Assembly: GCA_900770025.1 (NCBI GenBank)
Contig: CAAGIW010000019.1
Location: 1-28,308, forward strand
From: an uncultured Prevotella sp.
GTDB taxonomy: Bacteria > Bacteroidota > Bacteroidia > Bacteroidales > Bacteroidaceae
Direction: 5' to 3'
Length of the DNA: 28,308 bases
Both the position numbers and the translations under genes were made by a program. The notes under the pieces are model-generated. The model did no database searches. It was not told the origin of the DNA and saw nothing but the letters and a program-made list of their open reading frames with translations. Positions 15,901 to 22,645 of this stretch are shown in pieces; within the stretch, counting starts at the first letter, position 1, and each line of letters starts with the position of its first letter.

Positions 15901-16746
15901 TGTCTTGAACCACTCCTGCTTGGTGTATATCATTCGGTCGGGGTCGTCCAAGTCTTTGCCTGTGGAAAGGCACAGCAGGTGGTCGTGGGCTTCGGCATTC
16001 TCCTGATCCACAAAGTGCACGTCGTTGCTACAAATCAGTTTGATGCCAAACTCTTTGGCCAGTTCCATCAGTCCTGCATTGGCGCGCTGCTGCAAGGGGA
16101 ATGCCTCACGGTTGGCACGGATGGTGGGATCTTTCACCTCATGGCGCTGCAATTCTAAATAATAATCGTCGCCAAACACACGCTTGTACCATTGCACGGC
16201 TTCGCGAGCCTCGTCCATGCGTTGCTTCAGCACCTCTTCGGTGCACACGTTGCGCTCGGCTTTGCTGCCCAGAATCTTGGCAGGCACCTCGCCAGCAATG
16301 CACGCTGAGCATACAATCAGGTCTTCGTGGTAGCGTTCCAGGTCGGCACGGTCGGTACGGGGGCGCATGTAGTATCCGTCAACCCATGAGTTGGACACCA
16401 ATTTGATAAGATTCTTGTAGCCATTCTTGTTTTTTGCCAACACAATGAGGTGATAACCGCTGCGGTCGCCTTTCTCTTTCTCCTTATCCTCCTTGCGGCG
16501 GCGTGCCACATACATCTCGCAGCCAAAGATGGGTTTGAAGGGTTCCAGCCCCTCCTTCTTGCGCTTCTTGTTCACACCGCTGCAGTAGTCAAAGAATTCC
16601 TTGATGCCAAACATGTTGCCGTGGTCAGTGATGGCCATGCCACGCATACCGTTTTCTACAGCCTTATCGACTAACTTGCTTATCTTTGACTGGCCATCGA
16701 GAATGGAATAATAGGTGTGCACGTGAAGGTGTACGAAATCTTGCAT
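12994..16746 (-). CDS. dnaE: DNA polymerase III subunit alpha
   Basis: The 1250-aa catalytic subunit of the replicative polymerase. The start at 16746 (MQDFVHLHVHTYYSILDGQ) was chosen because it opens directly with the PHP domain; the frame is open further upstream but encodes nothing family-like. Domains in order: PHP (HLHVHT at the N-terminus, NDVHFVDQ later); the palm, with MVGPGRGSAAGSVVAYCLGI and the catalytic pair Asp485 and Asp487 in LPDIDTDFDDDGR; fingers, with LYRPGPMDYIPSFIARK; a helix-hairpin-helix region around KFGVNSHGEIRFGLGAIKGMG; and a C-terminal OB fold (VTFGGIVTAVRSKFTKTGKPCGFVTIED). Length is normal for Bacteroidota DnaE1. It is divergent from psd, with 256 bp between the starts. 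Confidence 0.98.
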   Translation of the reverse strand: MQDFVHLHVHTYYSILDGQSKISKLVDKAVENGMRGMAITDHGNMFGIKEFFDYCSGVNKKRKKEGLEPFKPIFGCEMYVARRRKEDKEKEKGDRSGYHLIVLAKNKNGYKNLIKLVSNSWVDGYYMRPRTDRADLERYHEDLIVCSACIAGEVPAKILGSKAERNVCTEEVLKQRMDEAREAVQWYKRVFGDDYYLELQRHEVKDPTIRANREAFPLQQRANAGLMELAKEFGIKLICSNDVHFVDQENAEAHDHLLCLSTGKDLDDPDRMIYTKQEWFKTREEMNEVFADVPEALANTTEILNKVEMYSIDHDPIMPFFPIPEEFGTEELWRKKFSEEDLFREFTTDENGENPLPQEEGEKKIAKLGGFDKLYRIKFEADYLAKLAYEGAKRRYGEPLSKEVDDRVRFELHIMKTMGFPGYFLIVQDFINSARDVLGVMVGPGRGSAAGSVVAYCLGITKIDPLKYDLLFERFLNPDRISLPDIDTDFDDDGRGKVLKWVEDKYGHENCAHIITYASMATKNSIKDVARVENLPLPISNALCKAIPDRLPDGMKMNLVNAIKCTPELRDAEASTDEKLSNTIKYAKMLEGTVRGTGIHACGFIICRDPISNWVPVSTADDPDFKDTKTNCTQYDGHVIESTGLIKMDFLGLKTLSEMKEAVALIKRTRGIDIDLDNIPIDDPTTYKLYQEGRTIGTFQFESAGMQKYLRELQPTVFEDLIAMNALYRPGPMDYIPSFIARKTGREPIKYDIPCMEKYLKDTYGITVYQEQVMLLSRQLADFTRGESDALRKAMGKKKKDIVDAMKPKFIEGGKKNGHDPQVLEKIWADWEKFASYAFNKSHAACYSWVAFQTAYLKANYPAEFMAAIMSRRKDDIKEITKLMDECKALGIATLGPDVNESIEKFGVNSHGEIRFGLGAIKGMGSAAASAIIAEREKNGAYKDIFDFIQRVNLNAVNRKCVENLALSGAFDSFSGIRREDFFAVNSKGIAFAEILLRYGQTYQTEQKSAQTSLFGSFDANVILTPPIPKGEPWSTIERLNRERELVGIYLSAHPLDEYRIVLENLCNTSCTELGDIGQLKNREEVTFGGIVTAVRSKFTKTGKPCGFVTIEDFNGNGEIALFGEEWGRWNGMLLEGCTVYVSARCQQRFRDSNMYDLRIQRIEYLQTVKEKAIEKITISCDYRALDSKTVEELDAIIDQHPGNARLYIQLYDNKEHRNLLLTSRSRQLDVQRELIDFLRSHEELNYTVN

Positions 16747-16781
16747 AAGGAAAAAGGGGTTATGATGTTGGTTTCGGGTTG

Positions 16782-16812
16782 CTAAGTTACTCCTAATCGC
16801 CGAGACAGCCAA
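16782..16812 (-). promoter_or_regulatory. Candidate dnaE promoter
   Basis: Minus strand TTG at 16812-16810, 20 bp spacer, then TAACTTAG at 16789-16782: one mismatch to TAnnTTTG with ideal spacing. It lies 35 bp before the dnaE ATG. It is back to back with the psd promoter, with about 18 bp between their -33 elements. Confidence 0.45.
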
Positions 16813-16830
16813 AAGAAAAACGGTAAATAT

Positions 16831-16861
16831 TTGTGAGTGTGCAAAAAAAAACATACCTTTG
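16831..16861 (+). promoter_or_regulatory. psd-pssA operon promoter
   Basis: TTG at 16831-16833, 20-bp spacer, then TACCTTTG at 16854-16861: an exact Bacteroidota sigma-ABfr type promoter. It implies a leader of about 135 nt before the psd ATG at 17003. Confidence 0.75.
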
Positions 16862-17002
16862 CAAATTGAATAATAGTAAACTTGTGCGCATACGCTGCAC
16901 GCATCATGGCAGTGCAACGGAGTGGCCAGACAAGAAGAATCCGATGGGGTATCACCTTTCAAAAGGATAGAAGAGAAACCTAAGACAATAATCTGACGAT
17001 AC

Positions 17003-17692
17003 ATGGGAGAAAGAATCCGAAAACTGAAGAAAATTAGAATACATCACGAGGGAACAAACACCTTGGTCTATAGTCTGCTGCTGATTGTTGCCGTGGCCGT
17101 TCTGCTGTGGCATTTTGTGGATTGTAAGTATGCGTTTTGGGCATTCGTGGCAGTTTTTGGTACTATGTGGGCGATAGTTCTCAACTTTTATCGTTGCCCC
17201 ATACGTTATTATAATGCAGATACAGAGAGAACGGTGGTGGCACCTGCCGATGGCAAGGTGGTGGTGATAGAAGAGGTGGAGGAAAACGAATACTTCCATG
17301 ATCGCAGGCTGATGGTGTCTATTTTCATGAGTCTTGTGAATGTGCATGCCAATTGGTTCCCGGTGGATGGTAAGGTTCTCTCCGTGAAGCATAAGGATGG
17401 CAACTATCATAAGGCGTGGTTGCCCAAGGCAAGTGAAGAGAATGAACATGCCGATGTGCTGATAGAGACTCCCGAAGGTCATCAGGTGCTGTGCCGACAG
17501 ATTGCCGGTGCCATGGCGCGCCGCATTGTTACCTATGCCAAGGCTGGCGAGGAGTGCTTCATCGACGAGCATTTGGGATTCATCAAACTGGGCTCTCGTG
17601 TGGATGTATATCTGCCGTTAGGCTCTGAGGTATGCGTCAAGATGGGACAGTCCACCACGGGCGACCAGACATTGATAGCAAAACTGCCCTGA
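17003..17692 (+). CDS. psd: Phosphatidylserine decarboxylase (short, proenzyme)
   Basis: A 229-aa pyruvoyl-dependent enzyme that converts phosphatidylserine to phosphatidylethanolamine at the inner membrane. Two hydrophobic segments (about residues 20-40 and 43-62) anchor the N-terminus. Family segments follow: VVAPADGKVVVIEEV, VSIFMSLVNVHANWFPVDG, and FIKLGSRVDVYLP. The proenzyme is expected to self-cleave at the Gly-Ser of the last motif, with Ser198 becoming the pyruvoyl group. The GSR form and short length match the archaeal/Bacteroidota-type Psd rather than the E. coli LGST type. It leads an operon with pssA 57 bp downstream (to the ATG at 17750), so consecutive steps of one pathway are co-expressed. 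The long leader contains a 25-codon upstream ORF. Confidence 0.95.
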   Translation: MGERIRKLKKIRIHHEGTNTLVYSLLLIVAVAVLLWHFVDCKYAFWAFVAVFGTMWAIVLNFYRCPIRYYNADTERTVVAPADGKVVVIEEVEENEYFHDRRLMVSIFMSLVNVHANWFPVDGKVLSVKHKDGNYHKAWLPKASEENEHADVLIETPEGHQVLCRQIAGAMARRIVTYAKAGEECFIDEHLGFIKLGSRVDVYLPLGSEVCVKMGQSTTGDQTLIAKLP

Positions 17693-17749
17693 TAAAGGGG
17701 AATATCCACGTTTTTTTAGAAAAGGAACTTCTGTATCAAGGAGTAGATG

Positions 17750-18463
17750 ATGGCTAACTTTATTACCAAGAACATTCCCAACACGATTACCTGTTGCAAC
17801 CTCATCAGTGGTGCAATAGCCACCTATTTTGCTTTTTTGGGACTTTATGAAAAGGCATTCTTGTTTATAGTTGTGGGTGCCGTGTTCGATTTCTTCGACG
17901 GTATGTCGGCTCGCCTGCTGGGTGTTTCCTCGCCTATTGGCAAGGAACTCGACTCGCTGGCGGATGTAATTACCTTTGGACTTGCTCCTTCTGCGATGCT
18001 ATACAGTGTGCTTTGGTCCATGTGCAAGGTGCCTGTATGGGGCAGTTTGGCTCATATCGTGCCTTTCGTTGCCTTTATAATGGCTGCATTTTCAGCATTG
18101 AGGTTGGCAAAATTCAATCTGGATGAGCGTCAGACCACCTCGTTCATCGGTCTGCCCACCCCTGCCAACGCCCTGTTTTGGGCCTCGCTGATAGTGGGAA
18201 TGGAGCATTGCCTGGTGCAGTCGGTGCCTATGGTGCTGGGTGTAGTGGTGCTGATGCTGTTGATGAGTTACATGCTTGTGTCAGAAGTTCCCATGTTTGC
18301 CTTGAAGTTCAAGCATTGGGGATGGAAGGGCAATGAGGTGAAGTATATCTTTGTGGTGTCGTGTGTGCCGTTGATAGCGTTCCTGCGTGTCAGCGGTTTT
18401 GCAGCCATTGTGGCCTGGTATGTGCTTTTGTCGGTGTTTACGGCAAAGAAAGACAAGTGCTGA
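17750..18463 (+). CDS. pssA: CDP-diacylglycerol--serine O-phosphatidyltransferase
   Basis: A 237-aa integral membrane enzyme of the CDP-alcohol phosphatidyltransferase family. It joins CDP-diacylglycerol and serine to make phosphatidylserine, the substrate of the upstream psd product. The signature DG-x2-AR-x8-G-x3-D-x3-D is complete in DGMSARLLGVSSPIGKELDS followed by LAD, preceded by VFDFF. Six to eight hydrophobic segments are visible. Two ATGs stand in tandem at 17747 and 17750; the AAGGAG ribosome site at 17738-17743 is only 3 nt from the first and 6 nt from the second, so I chose 17750. A DUF4834 gene follows 23 bp downstream. Confidence 0.95.
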   Translation: MANFITKNIPNTITCCNLISGAIATYFAFLGLYEKAFLFIVVGAVFDFFDGMSARLLGVSSPIGKELDSLADVITFGLAPSAMLYSVLWSMCKVPVWGSLAHIVPFVAFIMAAFSALRLAKFNLDERQTTSFIGLPTPANALFWASLIVGMEHCLVQSVPMVLGVVVLMLLMSYMLVSEVPMFALKFKHWGWKGNEVKYIFVVSCVPLIAFLRVSGFAAIVAWYVLLSVFTAKKDKC

Positions 18464-18486
18464 AATAACCAAATCAATAAGAAACA

Positions 18487-18849
18487 ATGATACTGAAGGG
18501 CTTAATGACTATTGTGTTTCTGCTGCTTGTGGTGCTTGCAGTGGTGGGCTTTGTGGTGCTGCGTTTCTTGTACACGGGCGCCAAGTTCTTCAGGAGATGG
18601 AACCATGAGGAAGATGCTCGGACCAACAGACACAATCGAGACTATACGGGAAGAAGGCAGCGGCAGTATGGTTTCTACGGAAATGCTGGCGGCGGAGCGT
18701 CGAATCAGGGCAGGAAGCAAGGCGCAAACGGCCAGCATGTGCATACCGATGAGGGGAATACCATCACCGATTTGCGCAATCCCCAGCACACAGAGCGGCG
18801 CATCATCTCGGATGATGAGGGCGAATATGTGGACTTTACCGAAGAGTGA
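18487..18849 (+). CDS. DUF4834 family small membrane protein
   Basis: A 120-aa protein with one N-terminal transmembrane helix (LMTIVFLLLVVLAVVGFVVLRFL), then a basic, Arg/Asn/Gly-rich, probably disordered stretch. It ends in a conserved acidic tail, RRIISDDEGEYVDFTEE, that marks the Bacteroidota DUF4834 family. Function is unknown. It is the third gene of the psd-pssA operon, 23 bp after pssA. The association suggests an envelope or lipid-related role, but that is only inference from position. The strong hairpin at 18858-18896 ends the transcript. Confidence 0.85.
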   Translation: MILKGLMTIVFLLLVVLAVVGFVVLRFLYTGAKFFRRWNHEEDARTNRHNRDYTGRRQRQYGFYGNAGGGASNQGRKQGANGQHVHTDEGNTITDLRNPQHTERRIISDDEGEYVDFTEE

Positions 18850-18857
18850 ACCTTGCG

Positions 18858-18896
18858 GAACCGCCCGATGCAACAGCGTGTTGTATCGGGCGGTTC
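18858..18896. terminator. Bidirectional terminator hairpin between DUF4834 gene and pyrH
   Basis: GAACCGCCCGATGCAAC (18858-18874) pairs with 18880-18896 over 17 bp, with one G-U pair and a 5-nt loop (AGCGT). It sits between two convergent genes whose stops are 70 bp apart. There is no long U-tract on either side, but placement and stability suggest a shared terminator. Confidence 0.7.
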
Positions 18897-18919
18897 TGTA
18901 AATATAAGGGGATAGGGAA

Positions 18920-19627
18920 TCAATGCACCAGTGTACCTATGTCTTCGCCCTCCATCACTTTCTTCAGATTGCCCACAATGTCCATGTTGAACACATAGAT
19001 GGGCAGGTTGTTCTCCTTGCACATGGTGGTGGCGGTGAGGTCCATCACCTTCAGTCCGCGGGCATAAATCTCGTCGTAGGTTATTTCCTTGAACTTGGTG
19101 GCGGTGGGGTCTTTCTCCGGATCAGCCGTATAGATGCCATCCACACGGGTGCCTTTCAGCATCACATCGGCCTCGATTTCAATGCCGCGCAGACTGGAAC
19201 CCGTGTCGGTGGTGAAGTAAGGGCAGCCTGTGCCTGCAGAGAAGATGCACACATAGCCGGCCTGCATGGCTTCGATGGCCTTCCATTTGGTGTAAAACTC
19301 GCCGATAGGCTCCATTCGGATGGCAGTGAGCACCTTGGTCTTCACCCCCAATGCCTCAAGGGCAGAACTCAATGCTAAGGAGTTGATGACCGTGGCGCAC
19401 ATGCCCATCTGGTCTCCTTTCACACGGTCGAATCCCTTTTGCGAACCGCTTAGTCCTCTGAAGATGTTGCCGCCACCAATCACAATGCCTATCTGCACGC
19501 CCATTTCGTGCACCTCCTTGATTTGTTTGGCATAGTCGCCCAAGTGTTCCGGGTCGATGCCGTAACTCTGTTTGCCCATCAAACTCTCGCCGCTGAGTTT
19601 CAATAAGATTCTGTTAAATCGTTTCAT
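18920..19627 (-). CDS. pyrH: UMP kinase
   Basis: A 235-aa hexameric UMP kinase (UMP + ATP to UDP + ADP) of the amino-acid-kinase fold. The start at 19627 (MKRFNRILLKLSGESLMG) is chosen; upstream codons in frame are not family-like and overlap birA. Family marks are KLSGESL at the N-terminus, GIVIGGGNIFRGL, the DVMLKGTRVDGIYTADPEKDP segment, and the C-terminal NMDIVGNLKKVMEGEDIGT. Length is standard. It starts 10 bp after the birA stop and shares its transcript. Confidence 0.97.
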   Translation of the reverse strand: MKRFNRILLKLSGESLMGKQSYGIDPEHLGDYAKQIKEVHEMGVQIGIVIGGGNIFRGLSGSQKGFDRVKGDQMGMCATVINSLALSSALEALGVKTKVLTAIRMEPIGEFYTKWKAIEAMQAGYVCIFSAGTGCPYFTTDTGSSLRGIEIEADVMLKGTRVDGIYTADPEKDPTATKFKEITYDEIYARGLKVMDLTATTMCKENNLPIYVFNMDIVGNLKKVMEGEDIGTLVH

Positions 19628-19637
19628 GTCTTGTATT

Positions 19638-20396
19638 TTATTTGTTCTCTTGTTGTTCTCTGAATATGAACTGCACCTCCTTGAAGGCATATTCGCTCAC
19701 CTCTCCGTTTGTTCTTTGCAGCAACAGATGCCCGTATGGGGTGATTCCTTGGATGGTGGCCTCAAACTCGCCATTGCAGTCGAGATAGAGATGCGCACCT
19801 TTGCGCCGATAAAGTCTCTGCATGTAGCAGGTGTGTATATGGTCGAAATGCCCTTTGTCTGCCTCGCCTATCCACCATGTCATCCGCTCTGTCACTTGCT
19901 CCAGCAGTAGTTCCCTGTCGTGTTCGGTTCCCGTGAGTTGGAACAGTGACACCGGATTGGGGGCATTGCTCAAGAACACCTGTTGGTTTACATTGATGCC
20001 GATGCCCAGAATGCAGGTTGCGATGCTGCTGCCTGTGAGGGTGCACTCCGACAATGTGCCGCTGATTTTCCGGTTTCCTGCATATATATCGTTGGGCCAC
20101 TTGATGCTTATGGGGGCACTGGCCAGCGCATCAAGCACTTCGCACAGAGCCAAAGCAGCCGACTGCAACAGGATGTATTGTCGTGATGCAGGCACTCCTT
20201 TCGGGCGAAACTTGATGCTGAACGTAAGGTTCTTTGCCGCCTCGCTCTCCCATGTGTTGCTGCCCTGTCCTCGTCCTGCCGTCTGGAAGTCGGCACTCAC
20301 CACCAACAACTCGCCTTCCTCCCTCAACGGTTGTTCCTTGCAATAACGGTTGGTGGAGTCGGTTTGCGACAGATGTATGTGTCGGATGTTTCTCAT
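19638..20396 (-). CDS. birA: Biotin--[acetyl-CoA-carboxylase] ligase (monofunctional BirA)
   Basis: A 252-aa biotin protein ligase that activates biotin with ATP and attaches it to the lysine of biotin carboxyl carrier proteins. Visible motifs are QTDSTNRYC, TAGRGQGSNTWES (the biotinyl-AMP loop), SIKWPNDIYAGNRKISGTL, and CILGIGINVNQ. There is no N-terminal helix-turn-helix domain, so it should be an enzyme only and not the E. coli-type repressor. The ATG at 20396 is preferred over 20414: AAAGGA stands 7 nt before it, and the promoter TACTTTTG (20417-20424) leaves almost no leader for the upstream ATG. The pyrH start follows the birA stop by 10 bp. Divergent from tadA. Confidence 0.95.
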   Translation of the reverse strand: MRNIRHIHLSQTDSTNRYCKEQPLREEGELLVVSADFQTAGRGQGSNTWESEAAKNLTFSIKFRPKGVPASRQYILLQSAALALCEVLDALASAPISIKWPNDIYAGNRKISGTLSECTLTGSSIATCILGIGINVNQQVFLSNAPNPVSLFQLTGTEHDRELLLEQVTERMTWWIGEADKGHFDHIHTCYMQRLYRRKGAHLYLDCNGEFEATIQGITPYGHLLLQRTNGEVSEYAFKEVQFIFREQQENK

Positions 20397-20416
20397 GCAG
20401 CAGTCCTTTGTCATTG

Positions 20417-20447
20417 CAAAAGTAGTGATATTTATCGGAAAATGCAA
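20417..20447 (-). promoter_or_regulatory. birA-pyrH promoter
   Basis: Minus strand TTG (20447-20445), 20-bp spacer, TACTTTTG (20424-20417): an exact Bacteroidota promoter. It gives a very short leader to the birA ATG at 20396. Confidence 0.75.
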
Positions 20448-20478
20448 GAAACATGGAGGCAACAAAAGCTGCGTTTGC

Positions 20479-20509
20479 TTGCTTATCCGCAGCAAAACTC
20501 GTAAATTTG
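20479..20509 (+). promoter_or_regulatory. tadA promoter
   Basis: TTG at 20479-20481, 20-bp spacer, TAAATTTG at 20502-20509: an exact Bacteroidota promoter 30 bp before the tadA ATG. It is divergent from the birA promoter; the two -33 elements are 31 bp apart. Confidence 0.75.
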
Positions 20510-20538
20510 TGGCTGTAAACATCTTAAACAATACAGAT

Positions 20539-20994
20539 ATGACTGCAGAAGAACAACAGAAAGCAGACGAGAGATATATGCGTATGGCACTGCAAGAGGC
20601 AGAAAGGGCGCAGGAAGAGGGCGAGATTCCCATCGGTGCCGTGGTGGTGTGCAGAGACAGGGTGATTGCCCGTGCGCACAACACTACTGAAACATTGTGC
20701 GATGTGACGGCACATGCCGAGATGCTGGCGCTCACATCGGCAGCCAACCAGTTGGGCGGCAAGTATCTCACCGATTGCACTCTTTATGTCACCATCGAGC
20801 CCTGTGTGATGTGTGCCGGTGCCATCGGTTGGGCACAGGTGAGCCGAGTGGTATATGGGGCTGCCGATGCCAAGAGGGGATACAGTGTGTATGCGCCCAA
20901 GGCCCTGCATCCCAAGACCATTGTGCAGCATGGCGTTTTGGAAACAGAGTGTGCGGAAATCGTGCAGAAATTCTTCAAAGAGAAGCGCAATTAG
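20539..20994 (+). CDS. tadA: tRNA adenosine(34) deaminase
   Basis: A 151-aa zinc deaminase that converts A34 to inosine in tRNA-Arg(ACG), allowing reading of CGC and CGA. The zinc site is complete: His59 and Glu61 in TAHAEML, and Cys89 and Cys92 in EPCVMCAGA. EIPIGAVVV near residue 33 and the C-terminal helix EIVQKFFKEKRN also fit. The start at 20539 is the first ATG after the promoter TAAATTTG; the frame remains open upstream only through the promoter and birA. Length is normal. It appears monocistronic, followed by 683 bp without a gene. Confidence 0.95.
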   Translation: MTAEEQQKADERYMRMALQEAERAQEEGEIPIGAVVVCRDRVIARAHNTTETLCDVTAHAEMLALTSAANQLGGKYLTDCTLYVTIEPCVMCAGAIGWAQVSRVVYGAADAKRGYSVYAPKALHPKTIVQHGVLETECAEIVQKFFKEKRN

Positions 20995-21069
20995 CGTGGG
21001 TTTGATATATGGTCTCATGCGATAAGTTTGTCAATGATTTTCGCATCGTTTTAGATTGCAAAATGTCTT

Positions 21070-21184
21070 GTTTTGCAAAACGCACCATTTTGCATTGCAA
21101 AACGCACCATTTTACATTGCAAAACGCACCATTTTAGAACGCAAAACGCACCGTTTTAGAAAACACCCCAAATTGCGTTGGAAT
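21070..21184 (+). repeat. Dispersed repeat element, copy 2: four 22-bp tandem units
   Basis: The core GCAAAACGCACCATTTT occurs at 21075-21091, 21097-21113 and 21119-21135, with a fourth at 21141-21157 differing at one base. Spacing is 22 bp, with 5 variable bases between cores. The block starts in the palindrome GTTTTGCAAAAC and ends with CAAATTGCGTTGGAAT. Copy 1 has the same order and near-identical ends. Relative to the gene just upstream (tadA here, dnaE for copy 1) both copies point the same way. Confidence 0.9.
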
Positions 21185-21264
21185 GCGAACAGCATTCAAC
21201 TGGACTTTTAGATGTATGTTAGCCGCTCATCATCAGCCACTTATCTCGCAACATAATCAGTGCA

Positions 21265-21350
21265 TTCATGTTTCCTTCTCCTCCCCTTGGGGAGGCCGGG
21301 TGGGGCTTTCATGTTTCCTTCTCCTCCCCTTGGGGAGGTCGGGTGGGGCT
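21265..21350 (+). repeat. 43-bp tandem duplication with palindromic GC-rich core
   Basis: Two units (21265-21307 and 21308-21350) differ at a single base. Each carries the near-palindrome CTCCCCTTGGGGAG followed by GGGTGGGGCT. A fragment resembling the core (GGGGAGGCCGG, 21353-21363) follows. It could form strong hairpins. Origin is unknown; it may be a decayed intergenic repeat. Confidence 0.85.
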
Positions 21351-21610
21351 TCGGGGAGGCCGGATGCCGCCACCTGCCAAAGGGGACGCAAGCACATTGC
21401 CCACGGCAACGCTGCAGGCAGATGAACGGAACACAGAAAGGTTGTGCTGAATATGTATCGGTTGTTGGGGGTGAAAGTTTGATGTAACTACTTGATTTTC
21501 ATCTATAAAGATAAGAAGGTGTTTCGCTTCTGCCACTTTTTTAGCAACTTTCTTAAACCAAACTCACGTGTAATTAGTTGATAATTGGAGAGAAAGTGAC
21601 TTTTTTTTCG

Positions 21611-21618
21611 TATCTTTG
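21611..21618 (+). promoter_or_regulatory. Candidate metF operon promoter -7 element
   Basis: TATCTTTG matches TAnnTTTG exactly, 59 bp before the metF ATG. The nearest TTG is 23 bp upstream (21585-21587), slightly beyond the usual spacing. The resulting leader, about 55 nt, is too short for a SAM riboswitch. Confidence 0.55.
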
Positions 21619-21677
21619 CAGCGAGCAGAATGTGCTTGTTTGCATCGTTCTTGCAATACCAATACCCGCTTAGACAC

Positions 21678-22634
21678 ATGACCGTTGTAGAACTTATCAA
21701 GGAAAAGACAGAAAAAAGACATTTCTCGTTTGAGGTGTTGCCTCCTCTCAAGGGAAGCGGCACGGAGAAATTGTTTGCCACCATAGACAAACTGAAGGAC
21801 CTGGATCCGCTGTTCATCAACATCACCACCCATCACAGCGAGTATGTGTATAACCAGTTGGACAACGGACTGCTGCAGCGCTATCGCATCCGTCGCCGCC
21901 CCGGCACCATAGCCATAGCTGCTGCCATCCAGAACAAATACCACATTCCTGTGCAGCCCCACATCATTTGCAGTGGAGCCACCGTGGAGGAGATAGAATA
22001 CGAACTGCTTGATTTGCAGTTTTTGGATATATCCAACGTGTTGCTGCTGCGAGGTGACAAGGCCAAAGAAGACAGCCGCTTTGTGGCAACCAAGGGGGGG
22101 CATGAGCACACCACCGACCTTATCAGACAGGTGAACCGATTTAATGAGGGCTTCTTTGCCGACGGCACTCCCATCAAAAGTCCCGGCACGCCCTTTGATT
22201 ATGGTGTGGCGTGTTATCCCGAAAAGCATGAAGAGTCGCCCAATCTGGAGATGGATATGATGTATCTCAAGCAGAAGCAAGACTTGGGAGCAGGCTATGC
22301 CGTGACGCAGTTGTTCTATGACAACCGCAAATACTTCGAGTTTGTGGAAAAGGCGCGTGCCATGGGTATCACCATTCCCATCATTCCTGGCATCAAACCG
22401 TTTGCCAAGTTGAGCCAACTCACCGTGATTCCCAAGACATTCCACTGCGATATTCCGCAGGAACTGGCGCAAGAGGCCGTGAAGTGCAAGACGGATGAAG
22501 AGGCCAGACGGCTGGGCGTGGAGTGGGCCTTGCATCAGTGCAGGGAACTCTACAGTCGGGGTGTTAGCAACATTCACTTCTATACCGTATCTGCTGTGGA
22601 GTCGGTGGCAGAGGTGGCAAGAAAACTTCTGTAA
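21678..22634 (+). CDS. metF: Methylenetetrahydrofolate reductase [NAD(P)H]
   Basis: A 318-aa FAD enzyme that reduces 5,10-methylene-THF to 5-methyl-THF for methionine synthesis. The start at 21678 gives MTVVELIKEKTEKRHFSFEV; Glu19 in FSFEVLPP is the expected catalytic glutamate. Other family marks are ITTHHSEYV, VQPHIICSGA, NVLLLRGDKAKED (Asp near the flavin), GVACYPEKHEESP, AVTQLFYDN, and IPIIPGIKP. An in-frame ATG at 21630 adds 16 residues foreign to the family and lies only 12 bp beyond the promoter. It is the first gene of a likely metF-holB-ricT-gldH run; holB starts 11 bp after it. Confidence 0.97.
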   Translation: MTVVELIKEKTEKRHFSFEVLPPLKGSGTEKLFATIDKLKDLDPLFINITTHHSEYVYNQLDNGLLQRYRIRRRPGTIAIAAAIQNKYHIPVQPHIICSGATVEEIEYELLDLQFLDISNVLLLRGDKAKEDSRFVATKGGHEHTTDLIRQVNRFNEGFFADGTPIKSPGTPFDYGVACYPEKHEESPNLEMDMMYLKQKQDLGAGYAVTQLFYDNRKYFEFVEKARAMGITIPIIPGIKPFAKLSQLTVIPKTFHCDIPQELAQEAVKCKTDEEARRLGVEWALHQCRELYSRGVSNIHFYTVSAVESVAEVARKLL

Positions 22635-22645
22635 AGCATAAGGGC

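Larger units (their letters stand above)
20995..21677. other. 683-bp intergenic region between tadA and metF
   Basis: No gene is supported here. It holds the second copy of the dispersed tandem-repeat element (21070-21184), about 80 bp of unassigned sequence, a 43-bp GC-rich tandem duplication (21265-21350), and a GC-rich tail to about 21420. The metF promoter lies near 21611. Short open frames across the duplication have no coding character. Confidence 0.7.

Noticed and set aside
21183..21536. Short open frames across the 43-bp duplication
   Set aside because: All frames on both strands give Pro/Gly/Ser-rich repetition with no start signals. Coding is not supported.
21619..21677. SAM-responsive riboswitch before metF
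   Set aside because: Only about 55 nt lie between the likely transcription start and the ATG, too short for known SAM riboswitches, and no matching stems are visible.
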